In this document: in pieces, positions 23,723 through 35,849 of the stretch
Numbering within the stretch: the first letter of the stretch is position 1
Layout of the letters: each line of letters opens with the position of its first letter
Assembly: GCF_030867095.1 (NCBI RefSeq)
Contig: NC_081836.1
Span: 30,826,338 to 30,890,337 of the forward strand
Reading direction: 5' to 3'
DNA: 64,000 nt
Origin: Alligator mississippiensis
Taxonomy: Eukaryota; Chordata; Crocodylia; Alligatoridae
Notes under the pieces: generated by a model
Databases searched by the model: none
Told to the model about the DNA's origin: nothing
What the model saw: only the letters and a program-made list of their open reading frames with translations
Translations under genes and position numbers: made by a program

Positions 23723-24957
23723 GCTCTTACAGTCTTTTCTACCCTTAAACTCCAGGAATCTCTGAAGGGATTCTCATCAGCTGCTGTGGGGTTTGGACTG
23801 GCTCCTGGAGACGAATGTTGGAGGGAGTGAGAGATGAAGCAGGATGTCAGAGGTAGAATCTATGGAATTGAACAAGACGGTAAAATTAACTTACCCTCAC
23901 ATTCATCTTCCTGCAGGTGAATCAGCCCTGCAGAGAGCACATCTTCTGTTGACAACTGACCTGAATTAATGGATCTGAATCAGTAAAGGGCAAGCGATAT
24001 GATGGCAAACTATACTCAGCTTAAAAGCAACATTCTGCTAAAGGTGATGAAAAATTCTATTTTTATCTGGCTTAAGAATAAAATAGTAGAAGAGAAGCTG
24101 GGATCTTCAATCTTTACTTGAACTGAGATATTGTAATAGTAGAAACTATTGTGCTACTAATGTACAAAGCAAACATACTCAAGAAAAACAAACCTCTCCT
24201 GGATGTGATGAAAATGGAAAACAACTTTACGCTTATCAAACAAATTCTTATCCACAGATAACTCATTTGGTTTTATAAGCAGTAGAGCAGAATATTGCTT
24301 CTGCTCAGGACTTGGAGTCTGATTTCAAACTTTTTTGCTAGGAATTTTTCTTGTTACGGAAGAATGAGCGACACTATAAAACTAATCAAGGTACATGCCC
24401 TTATACCAATTTCAGACTATTACTACAACATGCTGTTTCTTGCAGACTTGCCAAGATTAGTATATTGAGTTACTCTTGTAGATAAAAGGCAACTGCAGTG
24501 GTGTTCCTTTTCTGAGGAGGAAATCAAATCAGACCCTTCTAGTCTTCAAAGGATCTGGTGGCAACCTTAAGTTTCTTGGCATCCTGGTTGAGAATCATTG
24601 TTATAAACCATCCACCAGTTCACTGTCCAATATTATTTCTAACAGTTAAAGGAAAGGGAATAACACAATTGTCATTCCTAACTGTTAGTCTGTATTGGTG
24701 TAGTACAGAGAATCATTTCATTCTGCTGCTTCATTCAGAGTGTCAAGGAAAGGAGTGTCAAGGATGATTTTCAGTGATAGCTAATTTTTGGAAGTTTTTT
24801 GGAGAACTGAGGATCACTTTTTGAAAAAGTCCAAAAACAAAATGAGTTTTATAGGACTTTTGCATGTTTGGTTGGTGTACCATGTCCACCGTGTTGCCTG
24901 ACTCAGCTGAAATGTCTTGGTAAATTATTTGGGCACTGCACACTAAAGAATAAATGC
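23723..24957. other. Intergenic DNA without recognised gene
   Basis: AT-rich sequence. No coding or repeat family is recognised. Confidence 0.5.
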
Positions 24958-24961
24958 ACAG

Positions 24962-25700
24962 TTGGCCCCACAGTATGCCAACCTTTCTTTGAGCCACCTG
25001 GAAGAAGACTTCCTCAAGAACTGCACCATCAAACCCTTGCTATACTTAAGATACATTGATGACATCTTCATCATTTGGACTGAGAACCTGCAATCTCTGA
25101 TTGGGTTCCATCAGAAATTCAACAGTCCCCATCCCTCCATCCAACTTTCTCTAGAATACTCCAGCACCAGCATATCCTTTTTAGACACAATGAGCAGTAT
25201 CCAGAAGGGTAAAATACAGACCACAGTATACAAGAAACCCACAGACCAACATACATATCTGCACAGAACCAGCAATCACCCTAAACACACCAAAAAAGCT
25301 GTGATATACAGCCAAGCCCTCAGATACCACCGCATCTGTACTGAAGAGAACACCCGGGATTGCCACCTCACCAACCTTAAAAAGGCTTTCACCCAACAAG
25401 GACACTCCTCCAGAGAGGTAGATCACACGTTTGAAAGAGCCACCCGGATACCACGTGAAGAACTGCTGCAGTACAGAAGAAAACCCCCCACAAATCGCAC
25501 ACCGCTGGTTATGATGTATCACCCCTCCCTTGAACCTGTACAGAAAATCCTCAAAAAATTGCAACCCATACTAGACAGAGACCCTATTCTTAAAAAGATC
25601 TTCCCAGAGCCACCCATCCTAGCCTTCAAACAAGCACCGAACCTCGCCAACCTCATCACCAGAAGAGCCCAGAATCACCAAAAGGATCCAGACCGTGCCA
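24962..25700 (+). pseudogene. Penelope reverse transcriptase, C-terminal fragment
   Basis: The open frame starts inside the RT palm (APQYANLSLSHLEEDFL) and carries the catalytic YIDD box at 25052-25063, followed by FIIW, SISFLDT, VYKKPTDQHTYLHRTSNHP and KKIFPEPPILAFKQAPNLAN, all in the family order. The frame stays open to 25813, but from about 25690 it encodes unrelated proline-rich sequence because of a one-frame shift. The coding match continues in another frame, so the gene is broken. Confidence 0.9.
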
Positions 25701-26127
25701 GGACAAGAAATGCAAAACCTGCCAACACATCTCCACCACCCCCACCATTACTACACCCCACAACAGAGCCATCAGCATCCCAGGATCTTACAGCTGCACC
25801 TCCAGAAATGTGATATATCTCATCCAGTGCACCAAATGCCCTGATGGAAAATATGTAGGAGAGACCAGACAACAACTGCGCACTAGAATGAATGCACACC
25901 GGAAATCCATCAAAGACAGAAATACCCAATTACCGGTGGGGGCACATTTCTCACAGGAGGGCCACTCTCTCTCCAATCTCTCAGTCCTGATCCTCAAGGG
26001 AAACTTACACAACACTTCCCAGAGACGAGCCTATGAACTCCACTTCATCAACCTGCTGGATACTAAAAATCATGGACTAAATATAGACATTGGATTTTTG
26101 ACACATTATAATCTGCCTGGCAACTAA
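25688..26127 (+). pseudogene. Penelope linker and GIY-YIG endonuclease, C-terminal fragment
   Basis: In the shifted frame the linker shows KCKTCQHIS and SIPGSYSCTSRNVIYLIQC, then CTKCPDGKYVGETRQQLRTR and MNAHRKSI, ending at a stop at about 26125-26127. The YLI..YVGET spacing is the GIY-YIG nuclease pattern, and the Cys/His cluster before it is the PLE linker zinc-binding site. Apart from the single shift upstream, this part has no stop. Confidence 0.9.
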
Positions 26128-26227
26128 CTCCCCAGCCCAGCCCAGCCCAGCCCAGCCCAGCCCCTGGCTTCTTTACTTTTCATTCCATCCAGGAAGAGCA
26201 CACACCAACTGCTGCAGCTTCCTTAGC

Positions 26228-26253
26228 CTGATGAAGGGTTTTTGAACCCGAAA
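26228..26253 (+). ncRNA. Hammerhead-ribozyme-like core in PLE 3' region
   Basis: CTGATGA (26228-26234) and GAAA (26250-26253) flank a short stem, GGGTT/AACCC, with loop TTTG. This is the conserved catalytic core arrangement of hammerhead ribozymes, which PLEs are known to carry. Position 26235 (A) would sit unpaired at the base of stem II, and I could not identify a convincing cleavage triplet with stem I closure, so activity is doubtful. A further hairpin CCAACC/GGTTGG follows at 26274-26290. Confidence 0.45.
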
Positions 26254-26370
26254 GCTTGCTTAATAACTATTCTCCAACCATTTGGGTTGGTCTAATAAAA
26301 GATATCAAATTCACCCAAGGAACCTTGTCTGCCTATGTCCTTAGACCAACACGGCTACAACCTAAACCCC

Positions 26371-27699
26371 TGCAGACAATTAATTAAATTTGTTTGTTGA
26401 AACTCACCCAGTAATGAAAGCTCAACCATCTCAAAATACAGGCTGGAAAGTTCATTGTAATCTCTACAAGAGTATGAAGTGTCTGTGGAAGTATGTAAAC
26501 ATGTTTTCAAGATTTTTGTGTTTGCTAAAGCATTCAGATTTAATAATGTGAAATACACTATTACTTAATTACTTGATGTTTCAGGGCTTGCTCTAAAATT
26601 GATTTTTGGATTGTGCATATGCCCAGATACTTGCACACTCACATACAAATAACAGCATTGCAAGCACACACACACCTGATATCCATTATATGGACAATTC
26701 AAAACATTCAGGTAAAAATGTGCATTGAGGTAGGTGCCTTGTGGAGCCTCTTTGATATCTTTTACTTTAGATGTTCACATGGAATTCACATGAACCATAG
26801 TCTTAGCAGCACTATACTTTGCATAGCTGTCACCCAAAGGCAGAAAACTGTCATGTTGCTGAATATCGGTTACTAATAATTCAAACAGATCCACTGGGCA
26901 TAAAGAGCGCAATTAGTGGGCGAAATGGAAAACTATTATGTTTAGTGCTTTTGGACTACATTAAACTTTCCTAGCTGAGAAAATAGTTTATTTTAGGTTG
27001 TTCAAATGGAAAGATAAAAGTCTTGTCTAAAGTTTTCCCTCTCCTAGTCCCCTTATTGACTTCACTGGTGCCAGGTGCAGCCCAGAGGCTTTCTTTCTGT
27101 TCATTAGGCGTAGCTCGCACATTGTCTAGTTTGGGAACCAAGAGCAAGAATGATGATTGTACAAACTGAATAATGTAATCCTGGAGGTCAAAACCCCTTG
27201 ATAACCTTTGCTAGGGGTCATAAGAGAGACAGCTTTTTACCTAGCAGCACAGCATTATGTGGTTGATGCAGGGAAGTGTGGTGGAAAGAGGGGATGGGAG
27301 AATTCAGAAAGCCTAAGGAGATACTGAAGCTGTTTCTCTAACAAAGACCTGTTTGAATCAACAGTAGATTCAGAGATGTGCTGGCATAGTGCTGTGTAAT
27401 CACTCAGTGCACAAGGTGTTTGCAAAGATTCTGCTTTATTTGACACCTGGTTCTACCTGGCTGTCTGTAGCTATAAAAAATCATTGTACTCTGCCTAGAT
27501 AATCTACTCCCCACAACACATAGCAAGAGCAAGAAGTGTTTCATTTTATCCAGTAGCTCTGGGGGTAGGCCACTCATACAGGCAGTGGGAGACATCACTT
27601 CTACTGAATTCTCCAACTACAAAGCCACAGGGTGCTCTGTGGCACAGGGGAATATTTTCAGTGAATATCCACGGGCCACAGAGAACAAGCATGCCTTTA
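26371..27699. other. Intergenic DNA without recognised gene
   Basis: No gene or known repeat recognised. Confidence 0.45.
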
Positions 27700-28250
27700 T
27701 AGTCTGTGGAGTGGGGCATTTGAATCCATATCCCAATAGGTATTTCACTGTTTTACATTGTGTCTTGTGGAGCAGGGATTGAAATCCAGGACTCCCCATT
27801 GACAGGTAAGTGCCCTAAACACTATCCATCACAATACCTAGATCACTGTGTGCCTATTTTACTTTTAACAGTCACTGGCTAAAATATGAATCCCAAGAGG
27901 ATGAAGGCAGCTCACTGCAGCCTAGGAATCACACAGCTCCCTCCTAAGTCTCAGAGAGGTTATCAGTAATTTGCCAGGTAGCATGTTGGCTATTGGGAAT
28001 CCCATTTTGAGACACTTAACTCATCCCATGCACTATATAGGTGGTCTAGGTGCCTAAACTCAGGGCTGTGGATTTCATTTCAGAGGCTGTGGGCCTTTAA
28101 GTTAAATATTGTACTATACAGCATTGCTATAGCTAAGTCCCTTTGCGGATGTGGTCCTAAGTGCCTCTGTTCCCAATCTATCAGATAAGAATAATAGCAC
28201 TGCTCTCGCTTGTAGGGGAACTGTGATGATAAATACACTGGTGAACAGGA
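27700..28250 (+). repeat. Degenerate L3/SINE-like ancient repeat
   Basis: Phrases such as gaaatccaggactccc..taagtgccctaaacac and cagataagaataatagcact resemble the 3' parts of old amniote L3/CORE-SINE families (attention-type words 'atctgtaaaatgggaataata'). The similarity is from memory and weak. Confidence 0.35.
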
Positions 28251-29270
28251 GTTGCTGAAATACTGCAGCCCTGGGTATTACGTTGGCATGCAAGGTAGAA
28301 TATGGTCTCTCTCCTCCCAGTTTCTTGTGCTGCAGGACTCTTATGCCAGCTATTCTTTCTTTATTTGCTCTGTGCTCACAAACCCTTTAACCTTTAATTC
28401 ATCACAGCTGTTGAGCATTGGATACTACTATGTCTTGGCAAGTCTGCTGATTTGGCTTAATCTGTGGCACCTGCTTCCAAAACTGTATGCACTTGCAGTA
28501 AAAGGGGACTCTAAATATTTTGAATCCTGGCTAGGAAGTCCCCATTTCACCTCCTGTAACTTTCTCTGATTTTAGAGTGTTTCTTGTTATTATCACAGTT
28601 AGAAGTTGGATAGACTGAAGTGCTGATCTCTGCTCTGCTATAGAAGTCAAATTTCCTATGTGCCAGCAAGGTAGGTGGCAGACCGTCATACAATGATTGT
28701 GTACTGTTTTATTGTTTCTGTAGGAGTAGGACTCTAATTAACCTCACTGCTTGTGCTACTCCAAACTATAGTATTTCCTTTGATATTGAAGCAGAAGTGC
28801 CAAGTATGTGTGGGGTCTGAGAGCTCTGGCTTTCCTCAAGAAGAAGGCTGTCACCTGGAATGTGTAAAATTTTCCATATGTCCAGTATTTTAGTCCCCTG
28901 CAAAATTAAAAATTAGCACCTATGTATTAAGGGAAGTAAGATTTGCTATTCTTTTTTTAAGTCATTCATAATGTTGTCTGATATATAATGTAAGTATAGA
29001 AACACCATAGCTTGACTCGGCAAAAATTAGAAGGATGTGGGTCAGGAGACTTACATGAACAAATCTTTCAGCTGCCAGGGAAAAATGGGTAAGATGTGAC
29101 ATTTTCCAGTCATTGTGCGTATGATTCCATGATAGGTTATGCTGGATAGTAAAGAGATAACTATGGTTGTCTGCAAACTAAAGTCATGGGCCAAAGCTGC
29201 CTCCTCTTATGACCCCTAGCACAGGTTATCAAAGGGTTTTGACCTCCATCTGTAAAGCTGCCTCTAGTAT
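28251..29270. other. Intergenic DNA without recognised gene
   Basis: An open frame of 105 codons at 28252-28569 has no recognisable family and no splice support. Nothing else is seen. Confidence 0.45.
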
Positions 29271-29850
29271 TCATAGAAAATTTAAGGTGGGAAGGGACCT
29301 CAGGAGGTCATCTAGTCCAAGCCCCTGCTCAAAGCAGGACCGTCCCAAACTAGATCATCCCAGCCAAAGCTTTGTCTAGCTGGGTCTTAAAAGCCTCCAA
29401 AGATGGAGATTCTACCACCTCTCTGGGTCACCTGTTCCAGTGTTTTACTACCCTCCTAGTGAGTTTTTTCCGGTCATATCCAATCTTATCTTCCCTTGCT
29501 GCAACTTGAGACCATTGCTCCTTGTTCTGTCATCTGCCATCACTGAGGACAATTTAGCTGGGTTGGAACCCCCCTTCAGGTTATTTAAGGCTACTATTGA
29601 ACCCCCTCTCAGCCTCTTCTTCCTCAGACTAAATAAGCCCAGCTCCCTCAGCCTCTTCTCAGAAATAACATGCTCCAGCCCTCTAACCATTTTTGTTGTC
29701 ATCTGCTGCAATCTCTCCAATTTGTCCACATCCTTCCTGTAGTGGGGGGCCCAAAACTGAGCACAGTACTCCAGATGTGGCCTCACCAGTGCTGACCAGA
29801 GGGGAATAATTACTTCCCTTCTGGCAACACTTCTGCTAATGCACGGGTTT
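29271..29850 (-). mobile_element. CR1 LINE, 3' fragment
   Basis: On the - strand it encodes RT C-terminal motifs (MRPHLEYCAQFWAP, VDKLERLQ, LGLFSLRKKRLRGG) and ends with the CR1 3' sequence and tail. An internal stretch near 29460-29490 is disrupted. It belongs with the 15166-18360 subfamily by its 3' end (gaaaatttaaggtgggaagg on the + strand). Confidence 0.88.
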
Positions 29851-30971
29851 ATTTCAGGGCAGTTAATGGTTCCATTAGCTTTTTTTGAACAGTCTGCATT
29901 ATACTTACCCCTACTTAAAAATACAAAATAAAAATCTTCTACCTAGAATATGCATCATTCCACAGAGCTGGTCTCTTGTTAAGCAGAGTTATTTTTCCTC
30001 TAAATTAACTGCATGGTTAAAGTCCACCATATTTTTAAAGACAAGTAAAAACTTTGCTGCAACAAATTTGCAACATTTGATGTCCCTTAAGTAAACATTT
30101 CCTAGATGCACCATTCCAGAGCTTTCAAACTGTTTTGATTCAGATTTTGTTTTGTAAAACAAAATAACCCTGTTTTAGAAGATAACATCAATCTGTTGGA
30201 AACATCTAGGCTATTGCTGAAGCAGTTATTTAGAGAAGAAAGACTGAATCCTGAGGTGAGAGCTGATATATTTGCTTGCACATGCAGGGGGAGGGGGATC
30301 TAAACACCCACTATACTGTATAAGTGTGTTTGGTAAATCTCTAAGGTACTAAGTTATGTTGTAGAAGTCACTGGTTCCAAATACTCCAAGGTAACAAGTC
30401 CCTTGAACATGTTTATCCTTTTTCTCTGGAGTCCGGAACAAGGGACTTATTTGGTCAAGGGTGACATTTTTGGCTCTTCCCAAAACCACAATTGCACCCA
30501 TCTTCTTACTATAGCACTGTGAACAGAAGCAATGCCATAAACAAAGTTATCTCAGAAAATGTTCTGACTCTTCTTTCCATACTCTAGTAACCTTTTTTCC
30601 CCCGCTTGGCATACATAATTCAGGGAACCAGATATCATATAGTGGTCTCCTGGAGCTCTGACATATAGGTGGGCTGCAAAACTGATGGTTTGTTTAATTC
30701 ATTTTCAAGTTATTTATATGCTGCTGAAGCTCTGCTATTTATACCAGTGCAGAAGGGTGAAAGTATGCTTTGCATTGGGAAGATGTGAGGAAAATACTTG
30801 GATCTAACCCCAGCAGAAATTAAACCTATTTACTTTAGACTTAAAGAGCATGACCTCATTGCAAGCAATAAAAATTGAAGAAATAGTAGATTGATCTCTT
30901 CCCATAAGAGGCTGTTTTTTTGAACACCTAAAGGTGTTTATTACATTGAATTCTTCACTTAGGTTTTAACC
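29851..30971. other. Intergenic DNA without recognised gene
   Basis: AT-rich sequence. No gene or repeat family recognised. Confidence 0.45.
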
Positions 30972-31149
30972 CAGTATAATCTGGAATGGGCTCTCAAGGG
31001 AGGTGGTGCTCTTCCCTACTCTAGGGGTCTTCAAGAGGAGGTTAGATAGGCATCTAGCTGGGGTCATCTAAACCCAGCACTCTTTCCTGCCTATGCAGGG
31101 GGTCGGACTTGATGATCTATTGAGGTCCCTTCTGACCCTAACATCTATG
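30972..31149 (+). mobile_element. CR1 LINE, short 3' end
   Basis: Here the + strand carries the CR1 C-terminus and 3' UTR: aatgggctctcaagggagg, gtcttcaagaggaggttaga, ggtcggacttgatgatct and a final ctatgaatca tail. It matches the 3' end of the 53374-56290 element in opposite orientation. Confidence 0.88.
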
Positions 31150-32631
31150 AATCAGTTGACACCCAATAACTGCTTTGGCAGAATTGTAGGTTTCAATGGG
31201 CTACAAACTTCAGGGATTCCAGCTGTTGTTTCATTTTCATGCTTGGTGTTTTGACAGTGAAAAGAAGCTGTTGACAGGGTTGCCCTGGCTTCCTTCCATA
31301 AGGGAGATGTAAAACATCTGAGCACAAGCTCTTCATCACATGCATTCGTGACAATTTCATGAGGGTTCATTGCCTGGAGAATGAGCCATAAAGCTCTGAT
31401 GATTTGTATGCTAATTTTGAATCACTTTCAGGAAAAGACCCTGCAAATCTGAAGAGCTGTCTTTGCCCAAGGAGAAGGTTAATGATCATTGTTTGCCTTG
31501 CAGTAGGATTTGGTCACCATGAAGACTCCATTTTTTTGCCAGGCAAAACAATCTTGCCCCAAAGGGTTTATAGGCAAGAGCTCAGAAGAAGCAGGGGTAA
31601 CGATGCCAAAGGCATAGTCAAGAGAGATAGTCAAAGGATTCTTAGGAACATGGTTATTTCATGGGTAACACCCTAGATGTTTTCCTTGTGTTGTCTTCAC
31701 GTGCATATATTTATGTTCTTCTCAGCAGTCCTGATTTCATTTAATGCAAATAATAATGTTTCTGTTTTTAATAAGCTTTCTTCATGTTCCTTTCAAACTG
31801 TCTCGTTATCTTCCATCTGTCTGTTCCTTGCGTATCACCACGGCATTAGAATAAACAAGCACTTCAGTGCTTTGTTGTAGTAGGTTTTAAGGCTTAGCAA
31901 AGTAACCCAAACACAGAAGAGGAATGGCTACTTCAGTTGTGACTGAATCTGTGGACAGCCAAAGGACTGGTACTGCTGTAAAAGTATGCAGGGTAGCCAC
32001 TTTCACTCAACAGCTGATCCTTTTTTCACTGTTTGTATATCCACTCCAATCCTACAGCAAGAGAAGGCACCAATACTAGAATGAGGATGTTCATTTTGCT
32101 TCCATTTGCCACAGACCAGAGTGGCGACATGAAACTTATAACTGATCAGCTTAACATTGTAATTCCCCCATCCTCACCATTTCCCCCCTTTAAATCAGTA
32201 TTACTGTGTTGTCTGTCCATACCCTAATACCATCAAAAAGGGTGTTGTTGGATTATGAGAGCAAAACTCATAACAAGCAGAAATTATTCAAATGCTTTGG
32301 AGATGTGGGCTTTGTAGTACAAGTAGGGCAGGAAGCCTCTGTTGGTATGCTGGGATGCATTTTATATTGTAAAAGGTATGCTGATGAGATTCATCTGGGA
32401 ATTATCTAAAGAGATGGTTTAATGATATCGCTGTCATGAATAGTTATAAAGGTGATGGTTGCTTTGTGAAACAAATGTAAATACAACACATAGTTTATTT
32501 GTAGACTCAGGAAGACAACTATGGAGAGAGGTGGAAGGATACTGCTCTGATCAGTGCAAACTCCATGCTTCTCAACTGCTAACCTTGAACCCTAATTAAA
32601 CATATTCCCACTAGACTATCTATTTGATGGT
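31150..32631. other. Intergenic DNA without recognised gene
   Basis: No supported gene or repeat. Confidence 0.45.
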
Positions 32632-32639
32632 TTTTAGTG

Positions 32640-32902
32640 CAGTGATTCTCAATCTTGAGATCCTTTCAAAAGTGCCATGGGATGCCACACAATGTAAGTG
32701 TTAAGTTTTCAAATATGACTCAAAATGAACCCCAAGTTTTCAATAGAAATCTATATTTGTGGCTTTTCTGAGATCTTTGCAACAGAAAAACTGCTCTATA
32801 TTCAATAGTTACAAAACAGTGAAAATGAAGAGCTGGCATTTCCTGAGGGGGGTGTCTCATCTATCCAGGGATACCTCAAGTCCAAAAAGGTTGAGACTGC
32901 TG
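32640..32902. mobile_element. Short hAT MITE, family 2 copy B
   Basis: The element begins cagtgattctcaa and ends ggttgagactgctg. Internal landmarks shared with 13502-13793 are gatcctttcaaaa, tctttgcaacagaaaaact and gaagagctggcat. The flanking octamers (TTTTAGTG, TTGTTTTG) match only 5 of 8, so this is an older insertion than copy A. Confidence 0.75.
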
Positions 32903-35053
32903 TTGTTTTGGTAGGTCCAACCAGCTTATGTGCTTGCCCACTGTTAAATGGAGCCATGGCTATTAGGGCAGACTACAGAAGGGGAATTTATTTGCCTGGT
33001 AAGGGCTTGAAGATTGTAAGGAAACAATCCTCTGATGTACTTCTGGATACTGTGGAGTCCATTGTGACAGATGTGCAGTCAGTTTAACAGCTTCCCAGCA
33101 TGGACACGGGGGACTACAGCATGAACACTGTGTGCCCCCGGAGGTGGTGGTGGTGGTGGTGGTGGTGGGGGCACGGTGACTGCCCGCAGGTGGTGGCAGC
33201 AGTGTTGGCACTACAGTGGCCTTCACCACTATTAGATCTGTTCCCGCTGGATATGCAGAACAGTGGAGTGCTGAAAGACTGCACTTAACCTAAGATGTAA
33301 GGTTACTTGCTCCTGTTTGGTGCAAATCGACACATTTATATTAATTTCAGATCAGGTCTGCCATATTGTGGCAATGTGGAAATCCATGAAATCTTTCTGT
33401 ATTCATCCATATGCAGTTTGTGGCTAGGCATATACAGGTACCTTCATTTTAATTGCATGTACAATATAGATCTAATTTTCCTTAACATCTAGGCTCCTGG
33501 TGGACACTGATTCAACTGTATGATGGGATCTGATTAATTTGTCAGTTCCCCAAAACTGTGCATGCTGCTGTACTTGACATTCAAGATCTGGTATAGCAGG
33601 ACGTGTGATTTTTTTTTCTTTTGGGTCTGGGATAAAACTTTTCAGATTCCATCAAACATCCTTTTAAAAGCATTGGGTAGTATGGCATTAGATGCCAGTC
33701 CCCAGTGCCAGGGTCTCTGGTGCAGCTTTAAAATTGTTGGTGGGGAGCCTTGGACTGTGATCCTGGGCTCCCTACCCTGTTGGTCCTTTGAAGTGGCACC
33801 AGACAGCCCAGCATTAGGGACTGGTCTCCAGTGCTGGGTTCCTTGGCACTGCTTTAAACTTAAACATGCCACATTCAAATTAACGCATGATGCAATCAAT
33901 TTATTGTGTGAATACACATTAATAGTGTGATAAATGTGATGTTTGACAGGGGTCCTAGTGACTTGAATAGGTCACTGACAGTTCATTTGCCTGGATCTTC
34001 CTGATTTATGTTATACTGGCAGTTCCCCTTTGAGTTCGGGTTTCCCTGATCTATGATGTTAAAAAGTGTAACCTGCTTGGATTCTTTCCTTTTGACCGTC
34101 TCTGGATATAGATGGGTGCTGAGGGCTGCCTCTGCTATTGGGAAGCACAGTGTAGTATGCTTGATCAGCTCCTCATGAGTCACTGGTTATATTTGGATAC
34201 TTGTCCTATGATGTGTGGTTTTGGGAACAAGGATGCAAGAGCCCTCAGGCTGTAGGCCAGGCTGCATCCCAGGAAGTGTAACTAGTTTTCTGAGAATGAG
34301 CTACTGTTAAAAATCCCTCTGTGAAAACCATTTCTCATGACAACAGTTCTACCAAGTGCATTTAATTTCTAGGGTAGTAAACTGTCTGACTGAACTGAAC
34401 CCATAATCTGTTGACACCAAGGTGAAGGTTCTGGTTTCCCTAATGTTAGTGGTATTTTTTGTACATACAGCCAGTCTAAGGTGCAGCCACCTTTACCCTA
34501 CTTCTGACATGTCCTCTGTAACAGCAGGGGAATCAATGGTCTTCACATGGGAGCAATATTGATAGTTCAAAGACTGAACTAATGCTTAATTATTTTGTAT
34601 AGCAATTAATGCAACAGGACCTTGATTTTGGTTGGAACTACTAGGTCTCATTGTCCATGAAGGTCCATAGTATTTCAAGTTTACTTCCTTTCATCCTAAA
34701 GAGCTTATGTATTAATGTTCAGGGAACATTGTGTAGCCCTCTTTTGAAGGGATGGGGGAGCGGGGGAAATGGAGTTAGGGGACTTCTGCTCATCTGTATT
34801 TGCAGCATTGGGGTCTAATATGCTTAAAACGCATACAGGCACTAGCTTCTTGTTAAATGCCTGCCCTGTGTATATTTAAAAGCCTGCCCATTGTGGTACT
34901 GCTTGATAAGAAAATCTTGCCATTGGTTATAATGCATGGCTTCTGTTTAAAAGTAACAAAATGATTCGAATGAGATCAGTTCTGCCCCTTAGGTATGTCA
35001 AATGTTATTTGTGCAATTTTGTATTCCTTGGATAAGAGCTTGCCTTTGTTTCT

Positions 35054-35056
<3 letters not shown>
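32903..35056. other. Intergenic DNA without recognised gene
   Basis: It contains the (GGT)n run at 33143-33170 and nothing else recognised. Confidence 0.45.
33143..33170. repeat. (GGT)n trinucleotide run
   Basis: About nine GGT units, ending in a G run. Confidence 0.9.

Positions 35057-35084
<28 letters not shown>
35057..35084. repeat. A(28) homopolymer
   Basis: Twenty-eight uninterrupted A. No retroposed coding sequence or poly(A) signal is seen immediately before it. Confidence 0.95.
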
Positions 35085-35088
<4 letters not shown>

Positions 35089-35449
35089 TCTGACAGACAA
35101 CCCTTTTTTCCTTTACCAGACATTCCTTTCAATTGGGCTCATTGAGCATATTATCTATCTAGTTCTTAAATGTCATGCATCAAGCCACAGAATCTTCCTA
35201 TTGTCTGTCTGCTGTACCAAATTGTAAAATCAAACTTGCATCCAAACATCCTTAAACCAGCAAGGCTCTAGTGCAGTGGAAAGTGGGGAGCTGGACAAAC
35301 AGCTTTGGGCTCCCAGCCCTGGCACTGCACTGGAGCTTTGAACCAGCTCCTGTGTGATCCCAGGGCTGGGACTGAAAATCAGCTACTTTGTTTTGTTTGT
35401 TTTTTGGTTTCAGCCTGGGGTCTGCACTAGTGCAGTTCAAGACTCCGGT

Positions 35450-35575
35450 GTGGTAATATGATCTATATTTAGATCATAGTAAGCATTAACATGCAACTAC
35501 TCAGAACAATTTATAAGTTGTATTAATGCTTACTATGATCTAAGTGCAACATGTAACATTACCTACACTAAGATG
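35450..35575. mobile_element. Hairpin element with perfect 21-bp arms
   Basis: The 21-nt arm at 35469-35489 (ttagatcatagtaagcatta and a final a) is the exact reverse complement of 35523-35543. The 33-nt spacer itself carries caact/agttg pairing. Weaker complementarity (gtggtaat / attaccta) extends outward to about 35450 and 35575. It is probably a small MITE. I cannot assign a family. Confidence 0.65.
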
Positions 35576-35849
35576 TATACATCTGTGGCAGAGATTTTAT
35601 TTGTGGTATTGGCACAAAAATCTGAAAAAGACAGCTCAGAAGCTAGAGCAAATAGAAATGTTTCTTTAATATAAAACAACCATTTCCTACAGAAAAAACA
35701 TTAATGATTTTAGGACCATGGTAGAGTATCTTGCTGAATGCCACATGTTGCAGGACTGATCTTAATGAATGGGTAATAGTGTCCAAATCTGCTTCCTGAG
35801 CCTCCTTATCAAGTACAGCTAAAGAATCTGAGCTCAGTTGCATAATCAA

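Larger units (their letters stand above)
24958..26370 (+). mobile_element. Penelope-like retroelement (PLE), 5'-truncated
   Basis: The element encodes the C-terminal half of a Penelope reverse transcriptase, a cysteine-containing linker and a GIY-YIG endonuclease, then a 3' region with a (CCCAG)6 run (about 26131-26162), a CTGATGA/GAAA hammerhead-like core (26228-26253) and a conserved tail, ttggtctaataaaagatatc. It is truncated at the 5' side within the RT (the frame starts at APQYANL). A short piece of the same tail occurs at 47483-47537 on the - strand. Confidence 0.92.

Noticed and set aside
35057..35084. A(28) run considered as the tail of a processed pseudogene
   Set aside because: No poly(A) signal, target duplication or coding sequence precedes it.
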